Positions 33,513-41,755 of a stretch of 41,755 bases of DNA are shown piece by piece. How positions within the stretch are numbered: the first letter of the stretch is position 1; every line of letters starts with the position of its first letter. A program made the position numbers and the translations under genes. Below the pieces are notes generated by a model, which saw only the letters and a program-made list of their open reading frames with translations, was not told the origin of the DNA and did not search any database. Location of the stretch: contig MNCI01004792.1 in the NCBI GenBank assembly GCA_015680685.1, positions 1,001,938 through 1,043,692 on the forward strand. The letters are read 5' to 3'. This stretch comes from Gnetum montanum. Lineage: Eukaryota; Streptophyta; Gnetopsida; Gnetales; Gnetaceae.

Positions 33513-33532
33513 GGCCCTTCTTCTAGCACCCA
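33513..33532 (-). other. Primer binding site of element 6 (tRNA-Asn type)
   Basis: The minus strand reads TGGGTGCTAGAAGAAGGGCC nine bases inside the LTR end. As in element 1 the GCTAGAAGAAGG part matches the complement of the plant tRNA-Asn 3' end, with a changed base after TGG. Confidence 0.65.
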
Positions 33533-33541
33533 AAAAAGTAT

Positions 33542-34300
33542 TGATGCATAAATTTTGGTCACATGAGAAAGAAAACTTGTTTTAGGAGACTATTGCCTAG
33601 GGCACCTCTTGTATGGGTACGAAAACTCAAGAATAGTCTTAGTTGAAGGGGGCTATGTAGCTTTTGAAAATAGTAAACCAAACCAAAGAAATCAAGATTT
33701 AAAGTGAATGAATCTAAATTTAAATTGAATAATTGTCTCAAAGTTGAGAATACAATAAATAATTAAAAGAAATGAGTTTTCCTTGGTTTCGCTGACGTTG
33801 CCAATCCGTGACTGCCGATGGTATCCACTGCTGGGCAAGAAGACTGCGATTTCTGCAAGAAAGGAAGAGAGAGAGAAAGAGAGACTACCCACCGCAGTTT
33901 GCACAAGGTAGCAACTACAGTCCTTAAAGCTTGCCACCATCTACCATCTTTTGTGCACCACTGTAGAGAGGAGGATTGTCCACCCACGTCTGCACTACCG
34001 AGACAAGCTGCTGGCCCAAAGAAAACTGCATGTCTCATGTCCTGTGCATGGGCTGCACTACCTACATTGTTGCATATAGAAAGAAGAGAGAGAGAGAACC
34101 CTCCTGCCATTGTCGAGAAGACCCGCAAGGATCCAATTTTGAGTCGCTGGCTCTTGCTTTGGACCCTTCTTGAAGATTAGCTAGAAGCCTATAAAGAAAA
34201 GAAAAGAGGAAACTGCTGCTTAGTGGAGAGGAAGCTGCCCCTCCGAACTGATAGCAAGAGCCCCTCCATGACTGATAGAAAGAGCCCCTCTAGGATTGAT
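33542..34300 (-). repeat. 5' LTR of element 6, truncated
   Basis: It aligns with the 3' LTR from TGATGCATAAATTTTGG to about 34286 (matching 28755 in the other copy) and then diverges. The missing part of about 330 bp contains the TATA boxes and the rest of U3, so this copy lacks the element's own promoter. Confidence 0.8.
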
Positions 34301-35340
34301 AGCCTCATTCTAGCTTCAAATCAATTCTCGATCATATCTAAAGCTTCTCTATTTATATCTTCACCTCCCAAAGGTTTAATTTCATTACTAAAATCTCCAT
34401 TTTACTCATAAATTAGGTTTGTATTATTAGTTTTATTGCACTTACATTTTTTATCATTCCTTGTAGTTTTGATCCTCTATAGCAAGTAAACTTTAAATAT
34501 CATTAATAAAGAAATTTTAACTATTAGAAACGACATCCTAAACTCTTTTCCACATATCAAGTCTCTCATTTCTCATTACTTTATGCATTTATTTATTTTT
34601 TTTCCTACTTGAATTTTATTTTACATTACTAGTAGTTCATTTCTACACTTAGTTTTTACTCACATGACTTGGTTTTTATTTGCATTGGCATGCCTTTACT
34701 CACGTAACTTAGTTTCTACAATTTGATCTATTTAATTTTAATTAAATGAGATTAAACGAATATATTGGTACCACCCTTGCCTGGGGTAACACGATCGCAG
34801 GCCCTTTAAACAAGTCGATCAATAGCCATATTAAAAAATGATGTTGCCTTGCATACATTCAGGTCTCTCTGTGAACAAAATACTATTTTATAAAAAAAAA
34901 ACTTAAAAAAAGAAACAAAGGAACTTACATTAATCGTCAACGTGCCACTGCCGTTGCTGTTTTAATAATTATAGTGTACCAGCGCCAGCACTGCACCAGC
35001 TAAAAAACGTACATTTGCAAATGCTCGATCGCATTTACACTTGTCACACTCACACACAGAGGAATAGCAACAAAAAGAGACACAAAAAAGCCCATCACAT
35101 ACATGAGATCAAATCAAATCTTATGTGAAAAAACTAAAGAATGAATGCCCCAATGAAAACCAGGGTGTGTTCCAGGCCACTTCACCGCACACCGACCAAC
35201 ACTACTATCTTTTATTGTAATATGCGATGCCCACACACGACAGTCCCAGTCCCAATCAATTCTATTATGCCTACATATCGACCCACCACACCAGCCCGCA
35301 TAGATGCATGAACCACTCACTGAGCTGATGGAACTTAAAG
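34301..35340 (+). other. Intergenic region upstream of the ATP sulfurylase gene
   Basis: About 1 kb of AT-rich DNA without a gene. The open frames at 34223-34411 and 35114-35353 show no domain. Distal promoter elements of the downstream gene may lie here, but I cannot name any with confidence. Confidence 0.4.
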
Positions 35341-35467
35341 CAAAACAAAACAAAACATAGCCAGTTTAATCGCTTCTTCTTCTTCTTCCTCTGTTTCTGC
35401 TGCTGCGATTCCTTGCTGGCCTCATCGCGTCCCTCTTAAAATTGTAAAACTTGAGCTGGCTCCTTCA
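35341..35467 (+). promoter_or_regulatory. Proximal promoter / 5' untranslated region of ATP sulfurylase
   Basis: The last 100 bases before the ATG are CT-rich, with a (CTT)n-type tract at 35371-35395. Such tracts are common near plant transcription starts and in 5' leaders. No consensus TATA box is obvious at the expected distance. Confidence 0.45.
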
Positions 35468-38400
35468 ATGGCTTCTTTTTCTGTAATTCCTCATCATTCC
35501 CGAACAAATTTGTTTATGAATGGACGAGACTGGCACAAGGAGGCTGCAGCAGCAACAGCTTCATCCAGAATTGCGTGCCCCAGATGCAGTTTGATCAAGC
35601 CAGACGGAGGCAAATTGGTGAATCTGGTGGTGCCAAAAGAGCAAAAGCTTTTGGTGAAGAAAGAGGCAGAATCCATGGCCAAGATCAGAGTGTGTGGCAT
35701 TGATTTAGAGTGGATCCATGTGTTGAGCCAAGGATGGGCCAGCCCATTACAAGGTTTCATGAGGCAGAATGAGTTCCTCCAAGCACTTCATTTCAACTCT
35801 CTCAGGCTTTACGATGGCTCACTTGTTAACATGTCAATTCCAATTGTTCTCGCCGTTGATGATTCCTGCAAGAATTCTGTCGCTCACCACCAACACGTTG
35901 CGCTTGTTGATTCTAAAGACCAAATCATTGCCGTTCTCAGAAAGTCTGTTTTCTATCTCGATCCACTACTTCATTCAATTCCTCATTCTTTTATTTCATT
36001 AAAAATTCCATTCCTTTTATTTAGCTATGTTGGCAACGCTGGCTGCTGTTTCGGCCTCTTTATGTTCTTGTTGCAACTCAGGTTATGGAGAACTCTGCAA
36101 ACAAATTTAATTTCTCCATTTAAGTGTGCTTTTAGAAGTTCGCTTAACTTGAAAAACTATATACACTGATCGAGCCAAGGAGAAGCAAAAAACATTCTTA
36201 ATTTCCTATTTCTCGTTTGGAAATCAAGGACGAGGAAGCCAGACTGAAAGTTGCTGTTGCTCTATGATCAATTACTCGATGGGTTGTTTATCCAGGATTA
36301 ATGAGAAAGCAAAATTTTACAAGTTTCAAATCCGTTGACCCCGACAATATCAAATTTGTGACACTATAGTGGTATTCTATACTAATCTCTATTTGTTAGT
36401 GTGGACACCGAGAACTCCGTTATTCATTTCTGGATAGTTGGTTGCTTTCTTCCTTTTGTCTAATTTTGTTGGATTTTGAGAAATTTTTTTCTGAGGAAAA
36501 ACGGAAAAGAAAAAAGCTCTTTGCAAACCACTCGAAAAGTAGAATACATTCATTAGAAAGATAGGCTAATAGATGGCATTGCAAAATTTTCTTAAAAGAA
36601 ATTTATCTCATATAAACCGCTTGAATTGAATCGGAGGTGTAGTATCCAATTCACATATCCTACAAACAAGCTATATGTAGCTACATTTTATTTGAAGTTA
36701 TGGATTGCTAAAGAAATGAATCATTGGGGGTGTTTATCAAGCTTCTTAAATTTTGTATTGTATCGAATTATGGCTGATTTCATTTCACATAGTTGTCAAC
36801 AGTATCGAGATTTATAAGCATAATAAAGAAGAAAGAATCGCAAGGACATGGGGTACAGTAACTCCAGGTTTACCGTATGTGGAGGAAGCCATAAGAAGTT
36901 CAGGAGATTGGCTGATTGGAGGTGATTTGCAGGTCATTCAACCCATTACCTATAATGATGGACTTGATCAGTACAGACTCTCCCCTCAGCAACTGCGTCA
37001 AGAATTTGAGAAGAGACAAGCAGATGCAGTTTTCGCTTTCCAATTAAGGAATCCTGTCCACAATGGCCATGCTCTGCTCATGACAGATACACGCAGGCGA
37101 TTACTTGAAATGGGCTACAAAAATCCCATCTTGCTTCTACATCCTTTAGGTGGCTTCACAAAGGCTGATGATGTGCCTCTGCACTGGAGAATGAAGCAAT
37201 ACAAAGAGGTCCTTCACACTTCCTTTAATCAATTGATTTGCTTTTTCTAATCAAAACTTTGTTAACACTAATATCAATTTTGTTTGCCTTTAAACTAATT
37301 TCACCTCTAACTTTAAATAAATTTCGTGGTAACCATTGAACAAATTCAATATAAATATCTCTGTCACCAAAGTTTCCCTCAACACATTCTCCATATACAT
37401 GTTCAGCTTTGTATGAAAGCATAGCTGGACAGAGGAATAGCTTGCTTAATATGCAAGGAAGGAAAGACCGGCTCATTTAAATCATTCTTGAGTACACATT
37501 TTTATGTCAACATTTGAAATTTCCATGGAACCCTGCGATTTCTCTTGCCAATTCCTCTGCATCTTTGTGTATTTAAAATTTACAAGGATCTAAAATACGT
37601 TCAATGGATGTCCAATCCTTTTACCATCATCAATTTCCATGGATAACAGATATAACTGGCCTTCCCATTAGGGAAAGGGTTTTCCATGGTGTCTCTTACT
37701 CATCAATTGCTATGGACAGATGCAATTGGCCTTTCCAGTCCATCAAGGACAGGATTTTTCGCAGTGCCTGTTGCTCATCTAACCTGTTCGTACTTTAATG
37801 CTATATTGAACTTTTAGTAGGGGATGAATTTGCCTTTAGTTTCAGGAAAATTGATCTCAACAAAAAACAAAAACAAAACAACTTTGAGGTGCAAAGTGTT
37901 AAATGTTATAGTTGTCTTTTCAATAAATTGATACTTTTCATGACACACGCTCCGACACAGCCTACCGTTAACCCTATACATTCATCAGTTTCATGACCGT
38001 ACTTGATATGCAGGAGGCATTTGCTGTCCCTGCGATGATAAAGTACTTATCACTAACTTTACTGCTAGCAAATTTGATTTGTATTATAAACAAAATTATA
38101 TTACTTGAGATTGGAATTGGATTAAAACTGAGAAAACCTGCTTTACATTTTAGGGAAATTGCCGTTAAAAACGGTGAGTGATATATTTATCCCCGAATTC
38201 TTTTGCATTGACTGCAAAGAATTGAAATGAGTGTGTAGGCTCTTGTGAAATATTATTAGGTACTTGAAGCAGGAGTGCTGGAGCCGGATACAACAGTTGT
38301 GGCTATTTTCCCTTCTCCAATGCTTTATGCTGGTCCAACTGAAGTTCAGTGGCATGCCAAGGCTAGGATAAATGCTGGAGCTAACTTTTATGTTGTTGGT

Positions 38401-39075
38401 CGTGACCCTGCTGGCATGAGTCACCCAACACAAAACAGGGATTTGTATGATTCAGATCATGGAAAGATGGTTCTGTCTATGGCTCCTGGTCTTGAAAGGC
38501 TCAACATCTTGCCATTCAGGGTATGTATGTTGTTTCAGAACCTTAATTTACTTTTTACAAGTTGCCAAGGAACATGTTTTTCTTGATGTCAATTTATGAA
38601 TGCCGTATCATTTTTGAAATTCATAAAGTGGCCTTAAGAAAATAGCTGGCTGAAACAAAAAACTTGAATTATTTGGACATCTATCAAATTCACAATTTTG
38701 CAGGTTGCTGCTTATGACAGAAAGACAAAGAAAATGTCATTCTTTGACCCTTCACGGTCGGATGACTTTCTGTTCATTTCAGGAACGAAGGTATTCTTTT
38801 CAAAGATAAGATGTCATTGACTTATAATCTTTGAACTTGCAGATTTTTTAGAAAATAATTTGAGGATAATTCTGTTGAGAGAAGCTGGATCAAAGGAGAG
38901 GGGGGCAAATGATTTTTGCAATGTTTAACTTATGCAGATGCGGAATCTCGCTAAGGAAGGAGCGAGTCCTCCGGAGGGTTTCATGTGTCCCAGCGGATGG
39001 AAAGTGTTAGTAGACTACTATCAGAGTTTGGAGGCAGCCAATGAGAAAACCCATAAGGTGCCATTAACATTCTGA
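35468..39075 (+). CDS. APS: ATP sulfurylase (sulfate adenylyltransferase), plastid type, five exons
   Basis: The enzyme joins sulfate and ATP to adenosine 5'-phosphosulfate and pyrophosphate, the entry step of sulfate assimilation. Exons are 35468-35943, 36803-37208, 38260-38520, 38704-38790 and 38938-39075; introns are GT-AG and phases agree, giving 455 residues, close to other plant forms. Residues 1 to about 45 (Ser/Ala/Arg/His-rich, [13 protein letters not shown]) look like a plastid transit peptide. [11 protein letters not shown] opens the N-terminal domain, followed by [13 protein letters not shown] and [12 protein letters not shown]. The catalytic domain has QLRN (239-242), HNGH (245-248), [11 protein letters not shown] (about 272-282) and GRDPAG (341-346), all intact. 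It ends [20 protein letters not shown] and TGA. I see no frameshift or internal stop. The start is the first ATG in good context (CAATGGC). A miR395-type target site in exon 1 indicates control by sulfur status. It is the only intact host gene in the window. Confidence 0.95.
35771..35791 (+). promoter_or_regulatory. Likely miR395 target site in exon 1
   Basis: These 21 bases encode residues 102-108 (EFLQALH). Compared with miR395 as I recall it, all positions pair except the first miRNA base; one G:U wobble lies at miRNA position 9, plus a second at position 14 for miRNA forms with GGGGG. Plant ATP sulfurylase mRNAs are established miR395 targets at this same place in the coding sequence. Confidence 0.85.
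35944..36802 (+). other. Intron 1 of ATP sulfurylase
   Basis: 859 bases from GTCTGT to TCAACAG, AT-rich. The open frame of exon 1 runs on into it, and a shadow frame precedes exon 2; neither is coding. Confidence 0.9.
37209..38259 (+). other. Intron 2 of ATP sulfurylase
   Basis: 1051 bases from GTCCTT to TTATTAG. The donor is weaker than the consensus but is fixed by protein continuity (MKQYKE then [10 protein letters not shown]). An imperfect 73-bp tandem duplication lies within it. Confidence 0.85.
37628..37780 (+). repeat. 73-bp tandem duplication in intron 2
   Basis: CATCAATTT-(C/G)(C/T)ATGGA followed by an ACTGGCCTT/ATTGGCCTT tract occurs at 37628 and again at 37701. The copies are diverged. 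Confidence 0.6.
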
Positions 39076-40331
39076 ATGCATGATACATATTTTGCGTATG
39101 GCATTCTAAAGCTATGAGCTAAACCTTGCTCTCCAGACCTCAAGCACTGTTGGGAAAACAACTGAGCTTTTAACTTATTTATGTTTGGCATTTCATATGG
39201 TTTTATATAATGCTGTTATTGGAATATATGCATGCATGTTTGACAATAATTTTTGCTGTGTTGGATTACCCTTTAGACTATCCTCTTTATGCATTTGAAA
39301 GTTTTCCTGCTCCTCATTATTTGCAATAACCGGCTTATGATATCAGGAAGATTCAGAACAAAAATACTAGTAGAGTTTGTTTTCAATCCGAAATTGCTAA
39401 ATGCTTAGTTTACAATTCTTGTTACATGCATTATATGTCAGATGGCTATATTTTCACAAATTCAGGTTTGCGTTCTGGTCACAGGTGGAATTCATTGTTA
39501 ACCCTATATTACGGTATTCTTGCTTTTAGTGGATTTCAGGGCTGCATTCAAAGCAATGTTTAAAACCTTGAACTATCTGTACACATTCGAAAATAGCTTT
39601 AAAACCTTGAACTATCTTTATTTTACAAACACTTTGCAAAAGGAGGCAGAAATGTTTATAATAGGTATTAAAAAATTAATTCATTAATTTAAAAGAAAAT
39701 TAACCTGATAAAACATTTAGCTTAAACATTTTAGAGCATTGATTGATTTTTACTAGGGGTATAATAAAGTTAAGATATCTTTATCTTAAGCTTAGTTTAA
39801 CTCAAATTGAGTTTTTGAAAACTTAACAATGAAGTGTAACCTGGCTTGGCTAATGTTGTGTTATAAAATTCTAATTGGTTACAATTATTTTGAGGTTTCC
39901 ACCACCACCACCACCCTCACACCCTCTACCAAAATGAACTGTTGAAGTCTTGTTAAAGCTTTCCTTATTGAAAATTTGCTTTGCTTAAACTTGAATATTT
40001 AGGAGTGAAGCTTTAATAAATTTGAAATTGAGTATTTTATTAGATTTGAAGATCCAAAGGATCTAATGGATAAATGATGTATACATAGTGTCAAATACAA
40101 AGATGGATTCAATAAAATGACCTATAATTATTAGGTACATTAAAAAAACATACTATGCTTGTCTCGAATGTGTAGTCATAGAAAATATGCAATAAAGATG
40201 TGAAGTTCATCTTCAAAAGTTCCTATACCCAATATATACACATTTTTTTCTTTAAGCAATGTTATGAATTCAAAGAAAAATATTTGTAGGAAGATAGTTT
40301 ACTACCAAATTGATATGATTTCTTTGAATAT
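39076..40331 (+). other. Downstream region of ATP sulfurylase
   Basis: The 3' untranslated region must begin here, but no single polyadenylation signal stands out. The 20-base sequence starting TTTAAAACCTTG is repeated at 39559 and 39598. A (CCA)n tract lies at 39899-39915. No other gene is visible. Confidence 0.5.
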
Positions 40332-40819
40332 GATCATCATCATCCTAGCCTTGTCCTAACAAAATGAGTTGGCTACATAAGTTCTTTTTCACCACCTTTA
40401 TAAAAAGCTAGATCTTATTTATATTTAGTTTCTTCAAATCATCTTCAGTCATATGACTACTGTACATTGCATCTAGAAAATGCCTTAGCATCTACAAAAT
40501 CTAAAAAGGAAACTCGTCTATGAAATTTGACAAGGTTTTACCTAGCTACCAACCTTATGCTAACGCTCCTTTGGTATTCGAGCTTGGGATCAACATTGGC
40601 AAAGTTATAATTACTTTGAATATGTTAAAGATAACATGTTTTCTTATCTTCTATGTTCAACCAGAGCTTCTATAGTACTTTTATCTTTTTAACTTGTTGA
40701 TACTACTAGGAGTATTTTGTTTTCATTCTAATGAGATGTTCTACTTATTTAGCTACAATACTGCTTAAATTTAGCTAAATCCATTTTGTTGGAACAAGGC
40801 TAGGATGATGATGATGATC
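40332..40819. mobile_element. 488-bp foldback (MITE-like) repeat
   Basis: The terminal arms 40332-40366 and 40782-40819 are inverted copies: GATCATCATCAT, CCTAGCCTTGT, then CAACAAAATG-like text. They differ by one CAT triplet and two transitions. Just inside the left arm is GAGTTGGCTACATAAG, and GAGCTTGGGATC lies in the middle. These phrases resemble a dispersed repeat common in many plant genomes (AGCCTTGTCCCAAC ... GGCTACAT). No coding capacity is present and target-site duplications are not clear. Confidence 0.6.
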
Positions 40820-41298
40820 CCCTAAAAATTCCATCTGTTTCTTTTGTCTCTTTAAGGACAATATTAAAATACCTGGCTATTCTATTACCAATATTTTTTT
40901 GGGAGTAAATAATGAATTAACATACAACTTCAGCTTCCATGGGCACTATTGAGGTCAACCTCACCCATGCTAGGCATGGGGCCATTATCAATGCACATGT
41001 AGGAAATTATAGTTGCAAAGTAGTCAAAATGCATAAATCAAATTCATAGGAATTCAACAAACGCTATACTAATTTTATGTAAAAAGCAAAATATACACAA
41101 TAGGTCCTCAACCACACATAAATAAAATAAAATAAAAATTATGAATTTCAATTGCTAAATGAGCAAGCACTACATCAGCACATGATAAATAGTGCACCAC
41201 ATGCTTTGCACAGACCTCTAAAAGATGACATCAATGCAACCTATCAATCATGTTGTTGATACCAATTGCCCCTTGGAGAGAGANATGGGGAATGATGC
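40820..41298. other. Stretch without a gene
   Basis: AT-rich sequence with an LTR-like scrap near 40945-40985 (GAGGTCAACCTCACCCATGC then GGCATGGGGCC). One undetermined base (N) occurs at 41283. I see no coding potential. Confidence 0.4.
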
Positions 41299-41336
41299 TT
41301 TAGGGTTAGGGTTTCTCCCGCAATGCTACTATAAAG
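41299..41336 (+). promoter_or_regulatory. Telo-box plus TATA box
   Basis: TTTAGGGTTAGGGTTT (41299-41314) contains two plant telomere repeat units and lies 16 bases before TATAAAG (41330-41336). Telo-boxes are common in plant promoters. A plus-strand transcript could start near 41360, but I cannot identify a gene in the remaining 400 bases. Confidence 0.4.
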
Positions 41337-41755
41337 AGGGGTAGGAATTGGCAACAAGGAGAAGGGTGGCCAATCTTTCTTTTTTAAACACGTAGCGGCG
41401 TAGCGCATGTCCATCAGTAGCCGCTATTTTATTTCGTTCTTCTGTTTTCTCTGGCCACATGCAACCCATCTTTTAGCCTCTTGTTGCTGCAAGCCGCAGA
41501 CAATGGCCCTCTCTCTGTACGCTGGACTTTTCGCTATCGGAACATCAACAGTAGTCGCAGGCAGATTGTAGATGACAATGTGTAGGCCCTGCAGTAGTAA
41601 TTGCTGAACGACGGTTTTCTGTTTTCTCATACAGAAAAAAACACATTTTCTTTTCTTTTTTTCTTTTCTGCCCATGCGGCAAAGACCAACGCCCAACAAC
41701 GGCGGTGCCAACGCGGACACCGTGAGGGGTGTCGGTAGAAGTCTTTCTTTCTGCC
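41337..41755. other. Window end, no recognised gene
   Basis: This stretch is less AT-rich than the region before it. A 98-codon minus-strand frame (41424-41720) is Lys- and Gln-rich without a domain. It may be the leader or first exon of a gene that continues beyond the window, or an LTR part. Confidence 0.3.

Larger units (their letters stand above)
27997..34300 (-). mobile_element. Element 6: Ty3/gypsy retrotransposon with internal pol deletion
   Basis: Two direct copies of an LTR (27997-29082 and 33542-about 34300) bound an internal region with a primer binding site (33513-33532), gag (32774-32094 and 32006-31536), protease (31600-31250), the integrase C-terminal region (30700-30380) and a polypurine tract (29083-29101). 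All components are on the minus strand in the expected order. The reverse transcriptase, RNase H and integrase core are missing. The two LTRs look about 85-90 percent identical by eye with many transitions, which points to an old insertion. Confidence 0.85.

Noticed and set aside
34863-35081. GAGAC/GTCTC cores (34863-34867, 35077-35081) as sulfur-responsive elements of ATP sulfurylase
   Set aside because: Five-base matches are expected by chance in a 1-kb upstream region.
35944-36169. Continuation of ATP sulfurylase exon 1 to the stop at 36169
   Set aside because: The protein family continues with [18 protein letters not shown] in exon 2, and GTCTGT at 35944 gives the right phase; the extension is intron read-through.
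41252-41264. Minus-strand TGGTATCAACAAC as another copia primer binding site
   Set aside because: Only the first eight or so bases fit the initiator-Met site and no copia internal region follows.
1-41755. tRNA or rRNA genes
   Set aside because: No tRNA box A/box B pair with a foldable cloverleaf or rRNA segment was recognised; tRNA-like matches are primer binding sites only.

Overview
The window looks like nuclear DNA of a seed plant with a large, retrotransposon-filled genome, possibly a gymnosperm (species not determinable here). It holds one intact host gene, five exons encoding a plastid-type ATP sulfurylase (35468-39075, + strand). Most of the rest consists of old, broken, partly nested LTR retrotransposons. 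Premature stops, frameshifts and mutated catalytic residues show that none of these elements is autonomous now.

Layout. (1) About 1-11600, minus strand: a Ty3/gypsy element of Tat-like character with a tRNA-Asn-type primer binding site (10483-10501), gag and aspartic protease, but no reverse transcriptase or integrase. Where pol should follow, there is a gene on the opposite strand (1187-5889) with its own TATA box, about eight exons and consensus splice signals. Two short tandem arrays flank it. (2) 11640-about 17150, plus strand: the RT, RNase H, second (archaeal-type) RNase H and integrase half of another Tat-like element, a 72-bp tandem array, and an LTR-like region full of palindromic repeats. 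(3) About 17995-22300, plus strand: an LTR-bounded element whose only visible gene encodes a plant-transposon-protein-like domain followed by a coiled coil. (4) 22542-26277, minus strand: a Ty1/copia element (LTR, initiator-Met primer site, gag, protease, integrase), cut off inside its reverse transcriptase. (5) 26721-27996: a possible LTR remnant. (6) 27997-about 34300, minus strand: a gypsy element with both LTRs, gag and protease, and the integrase C-terminal domain joined on after loss of RT, RNase H and integrase core. (7) 34300-41755: promoter region, the ATP sulfurylase gene, and a downstream region with a 488-bp foldback repeat.

How it fits together. ATP sulfurylase activates sulfate to APS, the first step of sulfate assimilation. 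Exon 1 has a near-perfect match to the miR395 target site, so post-transcriptional control by sulfur status is likely. In the retroelements the in-frame stops are mostly TAG where CAG is the simplest ancestor, as expected from long CHG methylation. The most unusual object is the antisense spliced gene of element 1 with its flanking hairpin-forming arrays; element 3, with its single non-gag-pol gene, comes next.
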